Shown: positions 52,896 to 61,337 of the stretch, in pieces
How the letters are laid out: every line of letters starts with the position of its first letter
How positions within the stretch are numbered: position 1 is the first letter of the stretch
The notes under the pieces: model-generated
What the model was told of the DNA's origin: nothing
Seen by the model: only the letters and a program-made list of their open reading frames with translations
The model's database searches: none
Position numbers and translations under genes: made by a program
Assembly: GCF_031127805.1 (NCBI RefSeq)
Contig: NZ_JARXHW010000025.1
Location: 1 to 64,000 of the forward strand
Reading direction: 5' to 3'
Source: Thalassobacterium maritimum
GTDB taxonomy: Bacteria; Verrucomicrobiota; Verrucomicrobiia; Opitutales; Coraliomargaritaceae
Length of the DNA: 64,000 nucleotides

Positions 52896-54632
52896 ATGAC
52901 AACTGCACCATTCATTCCTGAAAACGCACCTTTTAGTGAAGATCAGCGCGCCTGGCTCAACGGCTTTTTGGCGGGGCTGTATACCAATGCGCCGGTCGAA
53001 GGCGAGGCCAGCGCGGCTGCCGCGACTCCCGTGACCATCCTATTTGGTTCGCAAACCGGCACCGCGGAAACACTCAGCAAAAAATTGGCGAAGCAGCTTA
53101 AGGCTACGAATTGCGAGCCTACAATACGTGATATGAGCGAGCTGTCACCCGAGGATCTTAAAGAGATTCAACATTTGTTGTTGATCACCAGCACCTATGG
53201 GGAGGGCGAGCCGCCGGATAATGCGCAAGCTTTGCATGCTGCCTTAATGGCCGAGGGGGCGCCTCAGTTAAAAGATCTCAAATACTCAGTCTTTGGGCTC
53301 GGGGATTCATCTTATGCCGACTTTTGTCAATGCAGCAAAGAGTTTGACCAACGCTTGGAAGCACTCGGTGCGCAACGTGTGGCCCCCATGCTGGAAGCGG
53401 ACGGCGATCCAGACGATGCCTTTGCAGAGTGGCTATCGGGCGTGCAAGCAGTGCTCGGAGAGGCTAGCAATGCCGTGGACTCTGCAGTGGTCGAGGAGCC
53501 TGAAACGGACGAGCCGCAGTATACCAAGAAAAACCCCTTCGCCGCGAAATTATTAAAAACAGAAAATCTTAATAAGCTAGGTTCTTCAAAGGCGACCCAT
53601 CATATCGAAATTTCGCTGGAAGGTTCCGGTATCGAATACGAAGTCGGCGATGCGCTCGGTGTTTTCCCCGAGAACAATGTAAAGTTGGTGGACGAGATCA
53701 TTGAAGCTGCAGGTTTCACGCCCGATGAACTTGCTCCCGTGCCACAAGGGCCCGATCAGCAACTCTTTGAAGCTTTGCGCTTTCATTATGATGTTAGCGT
53801 GCTCACCATACCATTCCTAATGGCTTGTGCCCGCTTAAGTCAGCATGCAGAGCTGAAGGCAATCGCAGCCGACGAAGCAAAGAGCAAAGCATATATTGCC
53901 GGGCGCGGCTTGGTGGATCCGATTGTTGATTTCGAAGTCAAATTCCCAACTACGGAATACCTCGTGGCTCCTTTAAAGGCGTTGAATGCACGGCTCTATT
54001 CTATCTCCTCGAGTCCCCGTGCGCACCCCGGCGAGGTGCACTTAACTGTGGGGAAAGTGAGCTACGATAGCCATGGTCGCAAGCGCTTAGGAGTCTGCTC
54101 GAGCTATTTGTCCGATCACAAATGTGATCGTCCGGTAAAAGTATATATGCACTCCAATAAGGCTTTTCGTCTAACGGAGGATAATGATGCGCCTGCGATA
54201 ATGATCGGTCCGGGCACTGGGATTGCTCCTTTCCGCGCTTTCCTGGAAGAGCGCGAAGTGCGTGGGGCGCAGGGGAAAAACTGGTTACTTTTCGGTGATC
54301 AGCACCAAGCGACCGATTTTCTGTATGAAGATCAAATCACCGCATGGATGAAAAGTGGTCTCTTAACTCGATTCGACACCGCGTTTTCTCGCGACCAAGC
54401 CGAAAAGGTGTATGTGCAGAATCGTATCGTCGAGCATGCGGAGGAGTTCTATGCTTGGTTGGAAGAGGGCGGCTATATCTATATTTGCGGCGATGCTAGC
54501 CGCATGGCCAAAGATGTGGATGCCGCGATCCATCAGGCCGTTGAGCTCGCCGGAGGCAAAAGCGAGGCAGAGGCCAAGGCCTACGTGGAAGCACTTAAGA
54601 AGTCGAAGCGTTACCTGCGTGACGTTTACTAG
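52896..54632 (+). CDS. CysJ-like diflavin reductase (NADPH flavoprotein)
   Basis: A 578-aa two-flavin protein. An FMN flavodoxin domain covers about 45-190 (ILFGSQTGTAETLSKKL, STYGEGEPPDNA, VFGLGDSSYADF). The FAD/NADPH ferredoxin-reductase part follows (LYSISSSPRAHPGEV, GVCSSYLSD, IMIGPGTGIAPFRAFLEER, YICGDASRMAKDVDAAI and a KRYLRDVY end). The layout is that of the sulfite reductase alpha subunit. Here it closes the nitrate cluster, 18 bases after nasA, so it is the likely NADPH donor for the NirA-type reductase. A sulfite role cannot be excluded. Confidence 0.9.
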   Translation: MTTAPFIPENAPFSEDQRAWLNGFLAGLYTNAPVEGEASAAAATPVTILFGSQTGTAETLSKKLAKQLKATNCEPTIRDMSELSPEDLKEIQHLLLITSTYGEGEPPDNAQALHAALMAEGAPQLKDLKYSVFGLGDSSYADFCQCSKEFDQRLEALGAQRVAPMLEADGDPDDAFAEWLSGVQAVLGEASNAVDSAVVEEPETDEPQYTKKNPFAAKLLKTENLNKLGSSKATHHIEISLEGSGIEYEVGDALGVFPENNVKLVDEIIEAAGFTPDELAPVPQGPDQQLFEALRFHYDVSVLTIPFLMACARLSQHAELKAIAADEAKSKAYIAGRGLVDPIVDFEVKFPTTEYLVAPLKALNARLYSISSSPRAHPGEVHLTVGKVSYDSHGRKRLGVCSSYLSDHKCDRPVKVYMHSNKAFRLTEDNDAPAIMIGPGTGIAPFRAFLEEREVRGAQGKNWLLFGDQHQATDFLYEDQITAWMKSGLLTRFDTAFSRDQAEKVYVQNRIVEHAEEFYAWLEEGGYIYICGDASRMAKDVDAAIHQAVELAGGKSEAEAKAYVEALKKSKRYLRDVY

Positions 54633-54705
54633 GCCGATGGAAACAGGGCTGCTCTCCGCGTTCTATATTGCTTGTATATGCGTGTCTGCGTTGGTCCTGG
54701 GCCAC

Positions 54706-54743
54706 AAACAAAAGTAGCCGAAGTCTTAACGACTTCGGCTACT
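54706..54743 (-). terminator. Terminator of the DUF481 gene (perfect hairpin)
   Basis: AGTAGCCGAAGTC at 54713-54725 pairs perfectly with GACTTCGGCTACT at 54731-54743 around TTAAC. Read on the minus strand the stem is followed by a T-rich tract (TTTTGTTTG), so it terminates the gene ending at 54793. On the plus strand it could also slow transcription from the nitrate cluster. Confidence 0.7.
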
Positions 54744-54792
54744 GAAAAACTTCTGATTGGACTAGCTGTGTGCCTCGCTGAAGTAGAAATGA

Positions 54793-55821
54793 TTAATCCC
54801 AAGAATACACCATTTTTGTGTAGTAAGTGGTGTCCATCTTTTCTTCAGCTGTGGTGTCGCTTTCATATTCGTTTTTGATCCCCATGCGGACTTTCCAGTT
54901 GTCGCCGCTGCCGACTGGGACTTCAAAACCACTGTCGTGAACGACGCGGTAGGAGCTAAAGTCGTCGATCGATGGAACGAAGGTGAGGTCGTTCTTCATC
55001 TTGAAGTGATTTTTGAACTGATATGTGTGCGCGAGTCCGAAGTCGATTGTGGCGCTGGATTCGTCTTCTTGGTCGTTTTCGTAAGCTGTGTAGCGGTAAC
55101 CCAAACCTGAGCGAGCGACCAGTGTTTGATGGTCTTTGTTAATCAAGCGGTAAGATAGGCCCGCTGCATTGGTGGAGCGGAGCTTGATGTTATCGATTGG
55201 GTCATTTTCCAACTCTGTGCGAACATACCAACCAAGCACTTCGCTGAAGAAGGACTCGTAGGAGGCACCACCGGCTGTGCGGTCTTCTGTTTTGTCCCCG
55301 TTGTCTTCTGCTTGCTCATAGTCGAAGAAGAAGGCTAGGGTGTCGTTGGGGCCCTTTAACTCTGCATCGAAGCTGGTACCGAGGCGGAACTTGTCGCTGT
55401 TACCTTTTTTACCTGTTAGATCAACACTGGCCTCATAACGCCATTCGCGGCGGTTGCGGACCACTTCGGGATCCTCAGCTGTAGGCGCCCATGCGGCGGC
55501 TACTTTGGTGGTGCTGGTTTCCAGCACGCCGTCTTTGGATTGTATGCGAATGCTGTCGCCGCCGTTACTGGCGATCGGGCCAGACATCACTGTGCCACTG
55601 GCTAAGCGTACCACGCGAGGTGCATCCGATTGGAAGCTCTCTACTTGGTCTTGCTTGATTTTCAGTACACCAGCGTATGCGGTTTCCAAATGGATCACGC
55701 CTTTATCGATCAGTTGGATGGTGCCGATGAGTTGCGCGCCGTCAGTGGTGCGCACAACGTCGGCACTGGCGACCGAACTGATGAGTATGCTGGAGAGAAG
55801 GACTAGTGTCGTTGGTTTCAT
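54793..55821 (-). CDS. DUF481 family outer membrane protein
   Basis: A 342-aa protein with signal peptide MKPTTLVLLSSILISSVASA. Residues about 21-90 form a small beta-domain (RTTDGAQLIGTIQLIDKGVIHL, LKIKQDQVESF) resembling that at the start of the serine protease at 25081. The rest is a predicted outer-membrane beta-barrel of the DUF481 type (WRYEASVDLTGKKGNSDKF, GWYVRTELENDPIDNIKLRS, LGYRYTAYENDQEDESS) with alternating strands and a C-terminal aromatic tail (TYYTKMVYSWD). Function is unknown; porin-like or salt-response roles have been suggested for relatives. Confidence 0.85.
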   Translation of the reverse strand: MKPTTLVLLSSILISSVASADVVRTTDGAQLIGTIQLIDKGVIHLETAYAGVLKIKQDQVESFQSDAPRVVRLASGTVMSGPIASNGGDSIRIQSKDGVLETSTTKVAAAWAPTAEDPEVVRNRREWRYEASVDLTGKKGNSDKFRLGTSFDAELKGPNDTLAFFFDYEQAEDNGDKTEDRTAGGASYESFFSEVLGWYVRTELENDPIDNIKLRSTNAAGLSYRLINKDHQTLVARSGLGYRYTAYENDQEDESSATIDFGLAHTYQFKNHFKMKNDLTFVPSIDDFSSYRVVHDSGFEVPVGSGDNWKVRMGIKNEYESDTTAEEKMDTTYYTKMVYSWD

Positions 55822-55825
55822 ATCT

Positions 55826-55864
55826 AAAAAAGAATGCGGACTTCCAAGCGTTGGAAGTCCGCAT
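55826..55864 (-). terminator. Terminator after ilvB (perfect hairpin)
   Basis: ATGCGGACTTCCAA at 55834-55847 pairs perfectly with TTGGAAGTCCGCAT at 55851-55864 around a GCG loop. On the minus strand it is followed by TTCTTTTTTAG. It lies 21 bases past the ilvB stop and only a few bases before the DUF481 start. Confidence 0.8.
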
Positions 55865-55885
55865 AAAAAGAGCAAATTTTGAGCC

Positions 55886-57670
55886 TTATTCGGATTTAAT
55901 TAAGATTTCTTTAGCCGATAGGCCTTGCTTGATCATTGGCAATACGTGCTCGGTATAAGGCACGATGACTTCGAGGACGTAAGGGCCGTCGTGGGCGATC
56001 ATCTCTTCGATGGCGGGGCGCAAGTCTTCGCGCTTGACGACACGCTTGCCAGCTACGCCGAAGCCCTCGGAAATCTTTACAAAGTCAGGATAGATGGCGT
56101 CGATGTTATCGGGGCCGCCAATATTGTCCTTGTCGCAGAGGATCGTTTGCCCACGCACGCTTTCATACAGCAGGTCTTCCCATTGCACCACCATGCCGAG
56201 GTGTTGGTTGTTGAGGATGATGGTCTTGGCGTTGATTTTTTCGATCTTAGCGGTGGCCAGTTCCTGAATGTTCATCATGAAGCAGCCGTCGCCGTCGATG
56301 TTGACTACCAACTTGTCCGGGCAGGCAACCTTGGCACCGATCGCTGCGGGTAAGCCAAAGCCCATCGTGCCCAAGCCGAGTGAGCTGATGTAGCTGCGAG
56401 GCTCGCGGAACTTGAAGAACTGGGCGGTCCACATTTGGTGCTGTCCGACACCAGTGGTGATGATCGCGTCGCCCTGAGTGACTTCGTAGAGAGTTTCGAT
56501 GGCTTCTTGCTGCGTGATGTGGCCGCTCTTGTCGTAGGAGAAAGGATACTCTGCTTTCCAAGCGTTGATTGTTTTGAACCAAGCGGTCAGGTCGGGCTTG
56601 TTGAATTTGCCTTCTTTGACGAGTTCGATCATGCGCTTGAGAGCGTATTTTACATCCGAGTGGATCGGGTGCTGCACGCGCTTGTTTTTATTATGCTCGG
56701 ATACGTCGATGTCGATATGGACGATCTCTGCATCAGGCGCGAATTTGGAGACGACGCCTGTGATGCGGTCGTCGAAACGTGCACCGGCGCATACGAGCAC
56801 GTCGCTGTCGCAAACGGCCCAGTTGCCGGCGACGGTGCCGTGCATGCCAAACCAGTAGAGAGATTGTGGGTGTTCTGCGTCAAAGGCTCCAAGCCCCATT
56901 AGTGTTGAAGCCACGGGCACGCCAGTTAGCTCCGCGAGCTCGCGTAGTTCCAAGTGTGCGTCGGCTGAGATGATGCCGCCACCAATGTAGAGTACCGGAC
57001 GCTCTGCGCCACTGATCAACTCGAGCGCTTTGAGTAGTTCCTCGTCGCTTGCTTGGGGCTTAGTGGACTCGATTTTGTAGCCTGGGAGGTCGATCTTGGC
57101 AGGGAAAGTCGGTGCAAAAATGGCTTGTTGCACATCTTTAGGGATGTCGATCACGACGGGGCCAGGACGGCCCGATGTGGCAATGTGGAAGGCTTCTTTG
57201 ACCACGCGCGGCAGGTCTTCTTTGTCCAATACTAGGAAACTGTGCTTCACGATCGGAAGCGTCATTCCAAAAAAGTCAGTTTCCTGAAAAGCAGTTTTGC
57301 CGATGAATTGCTGATACACTTGGCCTGTGATCGCAATCAGGGGAATACTGTCCATGAACGCATCCGCGATACAGGTGACTAAATTTGTCGCACCCGGTCC
57401 CGATGTGGCCATACATACGCTGGCTTTTCCAGTCGTGCGAGCGTGGCCGTGAGCCATGAAACCGCCACCTTGCTCCATGCGGGGCAGAATCGTGCGGATC
57501 TTTTTGCTTTTGGTGAGGGCTTGGTGCAGCTCCATTGAAGCGCCGCCAGGATAGGCATACACCACATCCACACCCTCGCGCTCAAGAGAGGCGACCAAGA
57601 CATCGGCACCCTTCATTTCGGGGCCAATTTCGTCCTGTTCAGGGAAGTCGATTGCTTTATCGGTTTTCAT
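55886..57670 (-). CDS. ilvB: Acetolactate synthase large subunit
   Basis: A 594-aa thiamin-diphosphate enzyme of branched-chain amino acid synthesis. The start is the ATG giving MKTDKAIDFPEQDEIGPEM; the frame extends 33 codons upstream through a non-conserved leader. The catalytic Glu is in YAYPGGASMELHQAL. RPGPVVIDIPKDVQ and NIDGDGCFMMNIQELATAK (the ThDP motif) are visible. A 14-bp terminator hairpin follows. No small subunit (ilvN) or ilvC is adjacent, so the regulatory subunit must lie elsewhere. Confidence 0.94.
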   Translation of the reverse strand: MKTDKAIDFPEQDEIGPEMKGADVLVASLEREGVDVVYAYPGGASMELHQALTKSKKIRTILPRMEQGGGFMAHGHARTTGKASVCMATSGPGATNLVTCIADAFMDSIPLIAITGQVYQQFIGKTAFQETDFFGMTLPIVKHSFLVLDKEDLPRVVKEAFHIATSGRPGPVVIDIPKDVQQAIFAPTFPAKIDLPGYKIESTKPQASDEELLKALELISGAERPVLYIGGGIISADAHLELRELAELTGVPVASTLMGLGAFDAEHPQSLYWFGMHGTVAGNWAVCDSDVLVCAGARFDDRITGVVSKFAPDAEIVHIDIDVSEHNKNKRVQHPIHSDVKYALKRMIELVKEGKFNKPDLTAWFKTINAWKAEYPFSYDKSGHITQQEAIETLYEVTQGDAIITTGVGQHQMWTAQFFKFREPRSYISSLGLGTMGFGLPAAIGAKVACPDKLVVNIDGDGCFMMNIQELATAKIEKINAKTIILNNQHLGMVVQWEDLLYESVRGQTILCDKDNIGGPDNIDAIYPDFVKISEGFGVAGKRVVKREDLRPAIEEMIAHDGPYVLEVIVPYTEHVLPMIKQGLSAKEILIKSE

Positions 57671-57763
57671 GTGTGTGTGGTGTTTTTGCGTTGTGTTTAG
57701 AGTTTGCGGGCAAAGTGCCCATGTGAAAGGGCAAGGAAGAAGACAGTAAATCGCGCTCGAATC

Positions 57764-57781
57764 AAGCACGTAAGCGTGCTT
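57764..57781. other. Short hairpin overlapping the stop of the ABC ATPase gene
   Basis: AAGCACG at 57764-57770 pairs with CGTGCTT at 57775-57781 around TAAG. The arm overlaps the ATPase stop codon by two bases. There is no T-run, so it is a weak terminator at best. Confidence 0.35.
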
Positions 57782-58589
57782 AAAATGTCATGCGGAATCG
57801 TTGAGTGTTCTCATCTTGCTCTACCTGTAGGCTGGCGCTAAAGGCTTTGATCATTTTTTCTCGGTCCAAGAGTACTTCACGCTTGGGGCCAGCGGCAAAT
57901 ACTCTCCCTTTTTTGAGTAAGAGCACGTGTGTGATTTCTGGTATAATCTCCTCTACGTGGTGGGTGACTAGTATGATGGCGGGCCCGGTTTTCATACGGG
58001 CTAATTTTTGCAAGCTTTTGAGAAAGCGCTCGCGGGCCACGGGATCCAGTCCAGCGCAAGGTTCGTCGAGTATTAGCAATTTGGGGTCGTTGATCAAAGC
58101 ACGTGCGATGAATACCTTCTGTCGCTCACCTTGACTGAGCACGCCCCATGGTCGCTCTGCCAGCGCACGCACGCCCATTTTACTTAAGCAGCGCAGTGCT
58201 TTCTGACTGTCGACTTTCTTTTCACGTGTCCAGTAGCCCAGTTGTGCGTTTTGGCCACTGAGCACAGTTTCGATGCCAAATTCATCGGCGGGCACGCGTT
58301 GAGTTAAGGCGCTACTGACAATGCCCAGTTTTTGTCGAATCTCATTCCAATCACTCTCGCCATAGGTTTCGCCCACCACGTGGATTTCTCCGGCAGAGGG
58401 CGCGCGGTAGGCTGTAATGGCAGAGAGTAGGGTGGTCTTGCCACAGCCGTTGGCCCCCAATATCGCCCAGTTCTCACCGGCTTTTACCTCCCATTGTATC
58501 CCCTTTAGAATATCGACATCGCCGCGACAGACTTTCAGTTTTTGAACAGATAAGAGTGGATGTTGAATCGAAGATGACTGTGCTTTCAT
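57780..58589 (-). CDS. Stand-alone ABC transporter ATP-binding protein
   Basis: A 269-aa nucleotide-binding domain with Walker A GANGCGKTTLLSAI, Q-loop region IRQKLGIVSSAL, signature LSQGERQKVFIARAL, Walker B LLILDEPCAGLD and H-loop LVTHHVEEIIP. The pattern resembles YlmA/ModF-type ATPases. No permease is adjacent; the neighbours are ilvB and, divergently, a YmdB-like gene. It may pair with membrane proteins coded elsewhere or work in regulation or ribosome contact. Confidence 0.85.
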   Translation of the reverse strand: MKAQSSSIQHPLLSVQKLKVCRGDVDILKGIQWEVKAGENWAILGANGCGKTTLLSAITAYRAPSAGEIHVVGETYGESDWNEIRQKLGIVSSALTQRVPADEFGIETVLSGQNAQLGYWTREKKVDSQKALRCLSKMGVRALAERPWGVLSQGERQKVFIARALINDPKLLILDEPCAGLDPVARERFLKSLQKLARMKTGPAIILVTHHVEEIIPEITHVLLLKKGRVFAAGPKREVLLDREKMIKAFSASLQVEQDENTQRFRMTF

Positions 58590-58693
58590 GGTGAATGTTG
58601 ATTAGCTGAACCCCCAAGGGAGCTTTTTCAAATTTATATTTCTCAATCTTACGGCCTTGCGCGCATGCGAGACATTCAGCAATACAGAGCACT
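58590..58693. promoter_or_regulatory. Divergent gap, ABC ATPase / YmdB-like gene
   Basis: A 104-bp gap between divergent genes; it must hold both promoters. No pair was fixed by eye. Confidence 0.3.
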
Positions 58694-59476
58694 ATGCCAA
58701 AAATTCTATTTTTAGGAGATATCGTCGGGCGGCCTGGCCGCAACTTTGTGATCGAGCGCGTGGCTTCGTTGCGCGAAGAGTATGGGGCCGATATCGTGAT
58801 CGCAAACGCCGAAAACTCCGCTGGAGGGGCCGGAATGACCAAAAAGATCGCCGACTCCTTGATCGCTGCGGGGGTGGATGCCATCACCTTGGGAGACCAT
58901 GTTTGGGATCAGAAGAATTTTGAGAACGAAATCGATCAACTCGAGCGCGTCTGCCGCCCCGCCAACCTTCCTGAGCAAAACCCAGGTCGTACCCATTTAA
59001 TCGTAGAAAAAGACGGCTTTCGCCTCGGCATTCTCACCGTTTTAGGCCGCAATTATTTGGCGCTCAAGTCCAGCTGCCCCTTTCGCATGGCCGATGCCAA
59101 GCTCGAGGAACTTAAATCGCAGTGCGACGCCGTTTTTGTGGAAGCTCATATGGAGGCCACCTCCGAAAAAATTGCGCTGGGCTGGCACCTCGATGGGCGT
59201 GCCGCCGCGGTTGTGGGCACCCACACTCATGTGCCCACTGCGGATGGACGGGTTTTGCCCGCAGGCACTGCCTATTTAAGCGATGCCGGCATGTGTGGCC
59301 CTTATGCCTCGGTAATCGGCCGTGAGGTCGACCAGGTCGTGGCGACTTTCCTCGATGGCATGAAGCGACGCTTCCCTGTGGCTGAAGACGATGTGCGGAT
59401 TGCCGGCTGTTTGATTGAAGTCGATGCAAGCACAGGACTCAGCCTAAGTTTTCAACGTGTCGAACTTGCAAAATAG
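58694..59476 (+). CDS. YmdB-family metallophosphoesterase (cyclic-nucleotide phosphodiesterase-like)
   Basis: A 260-aa protein of the TIGR00282 family. Metal-site motifs are GDIVGRPGR, VIANAENSAGG, TLGDHVWDQKN and VVGTHTHVPTADGRVLPAGTAYLSDAGMCGP. Bacillus YmdB hydrolyses 2',3'-cyclic nucleotides and affects biofilm and motility genes; the same activity is likely here. Length is typical. It is divergent from the ABC ATPase and precedes a hairpin at 59513. Confidence 0.92.
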   Translation: MPKILFLGDIVGRPGRNFVIERVASLREEYGADIVIANAENSAGGAGMTKKIADSLIAAGVDAITLGDHVWDQKNFENEIDQLERVCRPANLPEQNPGRTHLIVEKDGFRLGILTVLGRNYLALKSSCPFRMADAKLEELKSQCDAVFVEAHMEATSEKIALGWHLDGRAAAVVGTHTHVPTADGRVLPAGTAYLSDAGMCGPYASVIGREVDQVVATFLDGMKRRFPVAEDDVRIAGCLIEVDASTGLSLSFQRVELAK

Positions 59477-59512
59477 CTGGGAATAATATTTTTACTTGAA
59501 GCTCTGTCTTTT

Positions 59513-59530
59513 GTGGCCCCCGCGGGCCAC
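59513..59530. other. GTGGCCC-CCGC-GGGCCAC hairpin
   Basis: A perfect 7-bp stem with a 4-base loop between the YmdB-like gene and the small Cys-repeat gene. It is not followed by a T-run. It may be a terminator of reduced strength or a leader element. Confidence 0.4.
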
Positions 59531-59553
59531 GCTACTTATCTATCCAAAATAAT

Positions 59554-59820
59554 ATGAAACAGTTACTAATTCCATTCCTATTCTTAGCAGCAGTCATGAC
59601 TGCCCAAGCTGGTGCTGAATGCGCAAGCGAAGGTCATGTAGCCAAAGCAGACGCCAAATCGCTGCCTTGCGATATGCCCAAGAAAGCCGATTGTGCTGAC
59701 AAAAAGGACTGTGGCGACAAGAAAGCCGATTGCGCTGATAAAAAAGCAGACTGTGGCGAAAAGCCTAGTGAGTCAGCGGCATTGCCAATGCCAAAGATGT
59801 CATGCTGCGCGGCTAAATAG
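59554..59820 (+). CDS. Small secreted Cys/Lys/Asp-repeat protein, 88 aa
   Basis: The first 19 residues form a signal peptide (MKQLLIPFLFLAAVMTAQA). The mature protein carries a repeated K-K-A-D-C motif (KKADCADKKDCGDKKADCADKKADCGEK), with a Cys every 5-7 residues and a final MSCCAAK. The pattern, low in hydrophobics, suggests metal binding or thiol exchange in the periplasm, but this is inferred. I do not recognise a family. A strong terminator follows at 59847. The gene is single, with its own hairpin-containing upstream region. Confidence 0.75.
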   Translation: MKQLLIPFLFLAAVMTAQAGAECASEGHVAKADAKSLPCDMPKKADCADKKDCGDKKADCADKKADCGEKPSESAALPMPKMSCCAAK

Positions 59821-59846
59821 CCCCGCATTTTTGATACATTTCCTCC

Positions 59847-59881
59847 AGCCCCGTATCCGTCAGGATGCGGGGCTTTTTTTG
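59847..59881 (+). terminator. Rho-independent terminator of the small Cys-repeat gene
   Basis: AGCCCCGTATCC at 59847-59858 pairs with GGATGCGGGGCT at 59863-59874 (one G-U pair), followed by an unbroken T-run to 59880. It also lies close to the end of the convergent protoporphyrinogen oxidase gene. Confidence 0.9.
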
Positions 59882-59905
59882 GTTCGTCTCGGGCTTTCGT
59901 CGACG

Positions 59906-61273
59906 TCAGGCCAATGCTGCTTCGATACAGTAGCTGAGTGAGATGCCGTTGCGATAATTGCCGGCGAGCTTGAGGCCTGGATGATCGGCTTCGATACGAT
60001 CCATCTGTGCGAGCGTGTGGCCGTAGCCTAGTTTGTATTGAGGGATCGCGCGTGGCCAATGCTTGTGGTGCACAAAGCTCGGGTCACCTGAGACGCCCAA
60101 AATGGCTTGTAATTCAGGGAGCACCTGGGCGAGTAAGGCTTGGGTGTCAGGCACTGCGAGTTCGGGTTGACGTTCGCCACCGATGAAAACCGTCAACAAA
60201 GCTTCATCCTCGGGGGCGCGTCCTGAAAATAAACTGGATGGAAAGAGGACTCCGAGTATTTTCCGACCTTCGCATTCGGGCACCAATACACCAAATCCAT
60301 CGAGCGGGTGAGCGATCTGTGCGCGCTTGAAAGCCAGACTGAGCACCGATACCGGAGGATAGTCGATCGTTTGCAGGGCTTGAAGAGCCGATTGCAGCGC
60401 TGGTTCCAGGGGTAACTTGGGCAGTGCATGCGCGGGTGTGGTCAGTATTAGTTCGTCATATGCATGTGAGTGCTCATTCCAATCAAGCTGCCAGCCATCT
60501 TGTGTGCGACGTATGGATTTTATGCATACTCCCGTGTGGACTGCTTTGCCTAGAGCTTGTGCCAGTAGCTGTGGAAGTTCTGCAAGACCATCTTTAAAAG
60601 AAATGATGCGCTTATTAATTGGGGGCGCATCGTTTTGACGTGCTGCACGCATCTTGGCCAGTGCTCCGCGAATCATGCCACCATGATTTTGTTCTAAGGC
60701 GTAAAGTTTAGGGAAGGCATAGCGAAGCGAGAGTTGTTCCGGATCGCCTGCGTAGATCCCGCCGATTAGCGGGTTGATAGCGTAGCGGTAGAGCTCATCA
60801 CCAAGGCGCCGCCGCACGAAGTCCGCTGCGCTTTCTTCAATGCCTGGGGGCAGCGATTTTACGAAGGGCTCTTTCAATACGCGCAACTTGCCTGCGAAAG
60901 ACCAGAGCGGGGTGGTGAGTGCGGAGAGCGGGCCCATGGGGACTGCTACAGCTTGGCCATTGCGTAGAATAAAGCGTTTTTTTGCGGCATCGTCAGCCAC
61001 CACTGTGCGTGCTTCGAGCCCTGGCACGCTGCGTAAAAAGGCATCTACTTGGTGGCTGTTAACTTGAATCGAGTTGGGCCCTTCTTCCGCTAAGTAGGGG
61101 CCCGAGCGAAAGCTTTGAATCGCGCCGCCAATGTGTTGTGAACACTCCAATACCACACAGTCGAAACCGCGCTGTTTGAGCTGCCAGGCACGCGCAAGCG
61201 CAGTGATTCCTGAACCAATGATACAGATTTTCTTCACAACATGCAGCCAATCGCGCTCAGACAAACTCTGCAA
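59906..61273 (-). CDS. hemG: Protoporphyrinogen oxidase (HemY type)
   Basis: A 455-aa FAD-dependent oxidase that makes protoporphyrin IX in haem synthesis. The FAD-binding Rossmann motif is near the start (IIGSGITALARAWQLKQRGFDCVVLE) with IGGAIQSFRSG. Later parts are GPNSIQVNSHQVDAFL, NPLIGGIYAGDPEQLSLRYAFP and GLKLAGNYRNGISLSYCIEAALA, the C-terminal FAD end. The start may also be the GTG at 61237, giving VKKICIIGSG, which fits the family better. This oxygen-dependent HemY type is common in Verrucomicrobiota. Confidence 0.9.
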   Translation of the reverse strand: MQSLSERDWLHVVKKICIIGSGITALARAWQLKQRGFDCVVLECSQHIGGAIQSFRSGPYLAEEGPNSIQVNSHQVDAFLRSVPGLEARTVVADDAAKKRFILRNGQAVAVPMGPLSALTTPLWSFAGKLRVLKEPFVKSLPPGIEESAADFVRRRLGDELYRYAINPLIGGIYAGDPEQLSLRYAFPKLYALEQNHGGMIRGALAKMRAARQNDAPPINKRIISFKDGLAELPQLLAQALGKAVHTGVCIKSIRRTQDGWQLDWNEHSHAYDELILTTPAHALPKLPLEPALQSALQALQTIDYPPVSVLSLAFKRAQIAHPLDGFGVLVPECEGRKILGVLFPSSLFSGRAPEDEALLTVFIGGERQPELAVPDTQALLAQVLPELQAILGVSGDPSFVHHKHWPRAIPQYKLGYGHTLAQMDRIEADHPGLKLAGNYRNGISLSYCIEAALA

Positions 61274-61337
61274 TTTGAAAATGCCTAGCAGTTCTATTTC
61301 TGAGCTAAGGCCTGAGCCAGGGCTGTTATTGAGCGCT

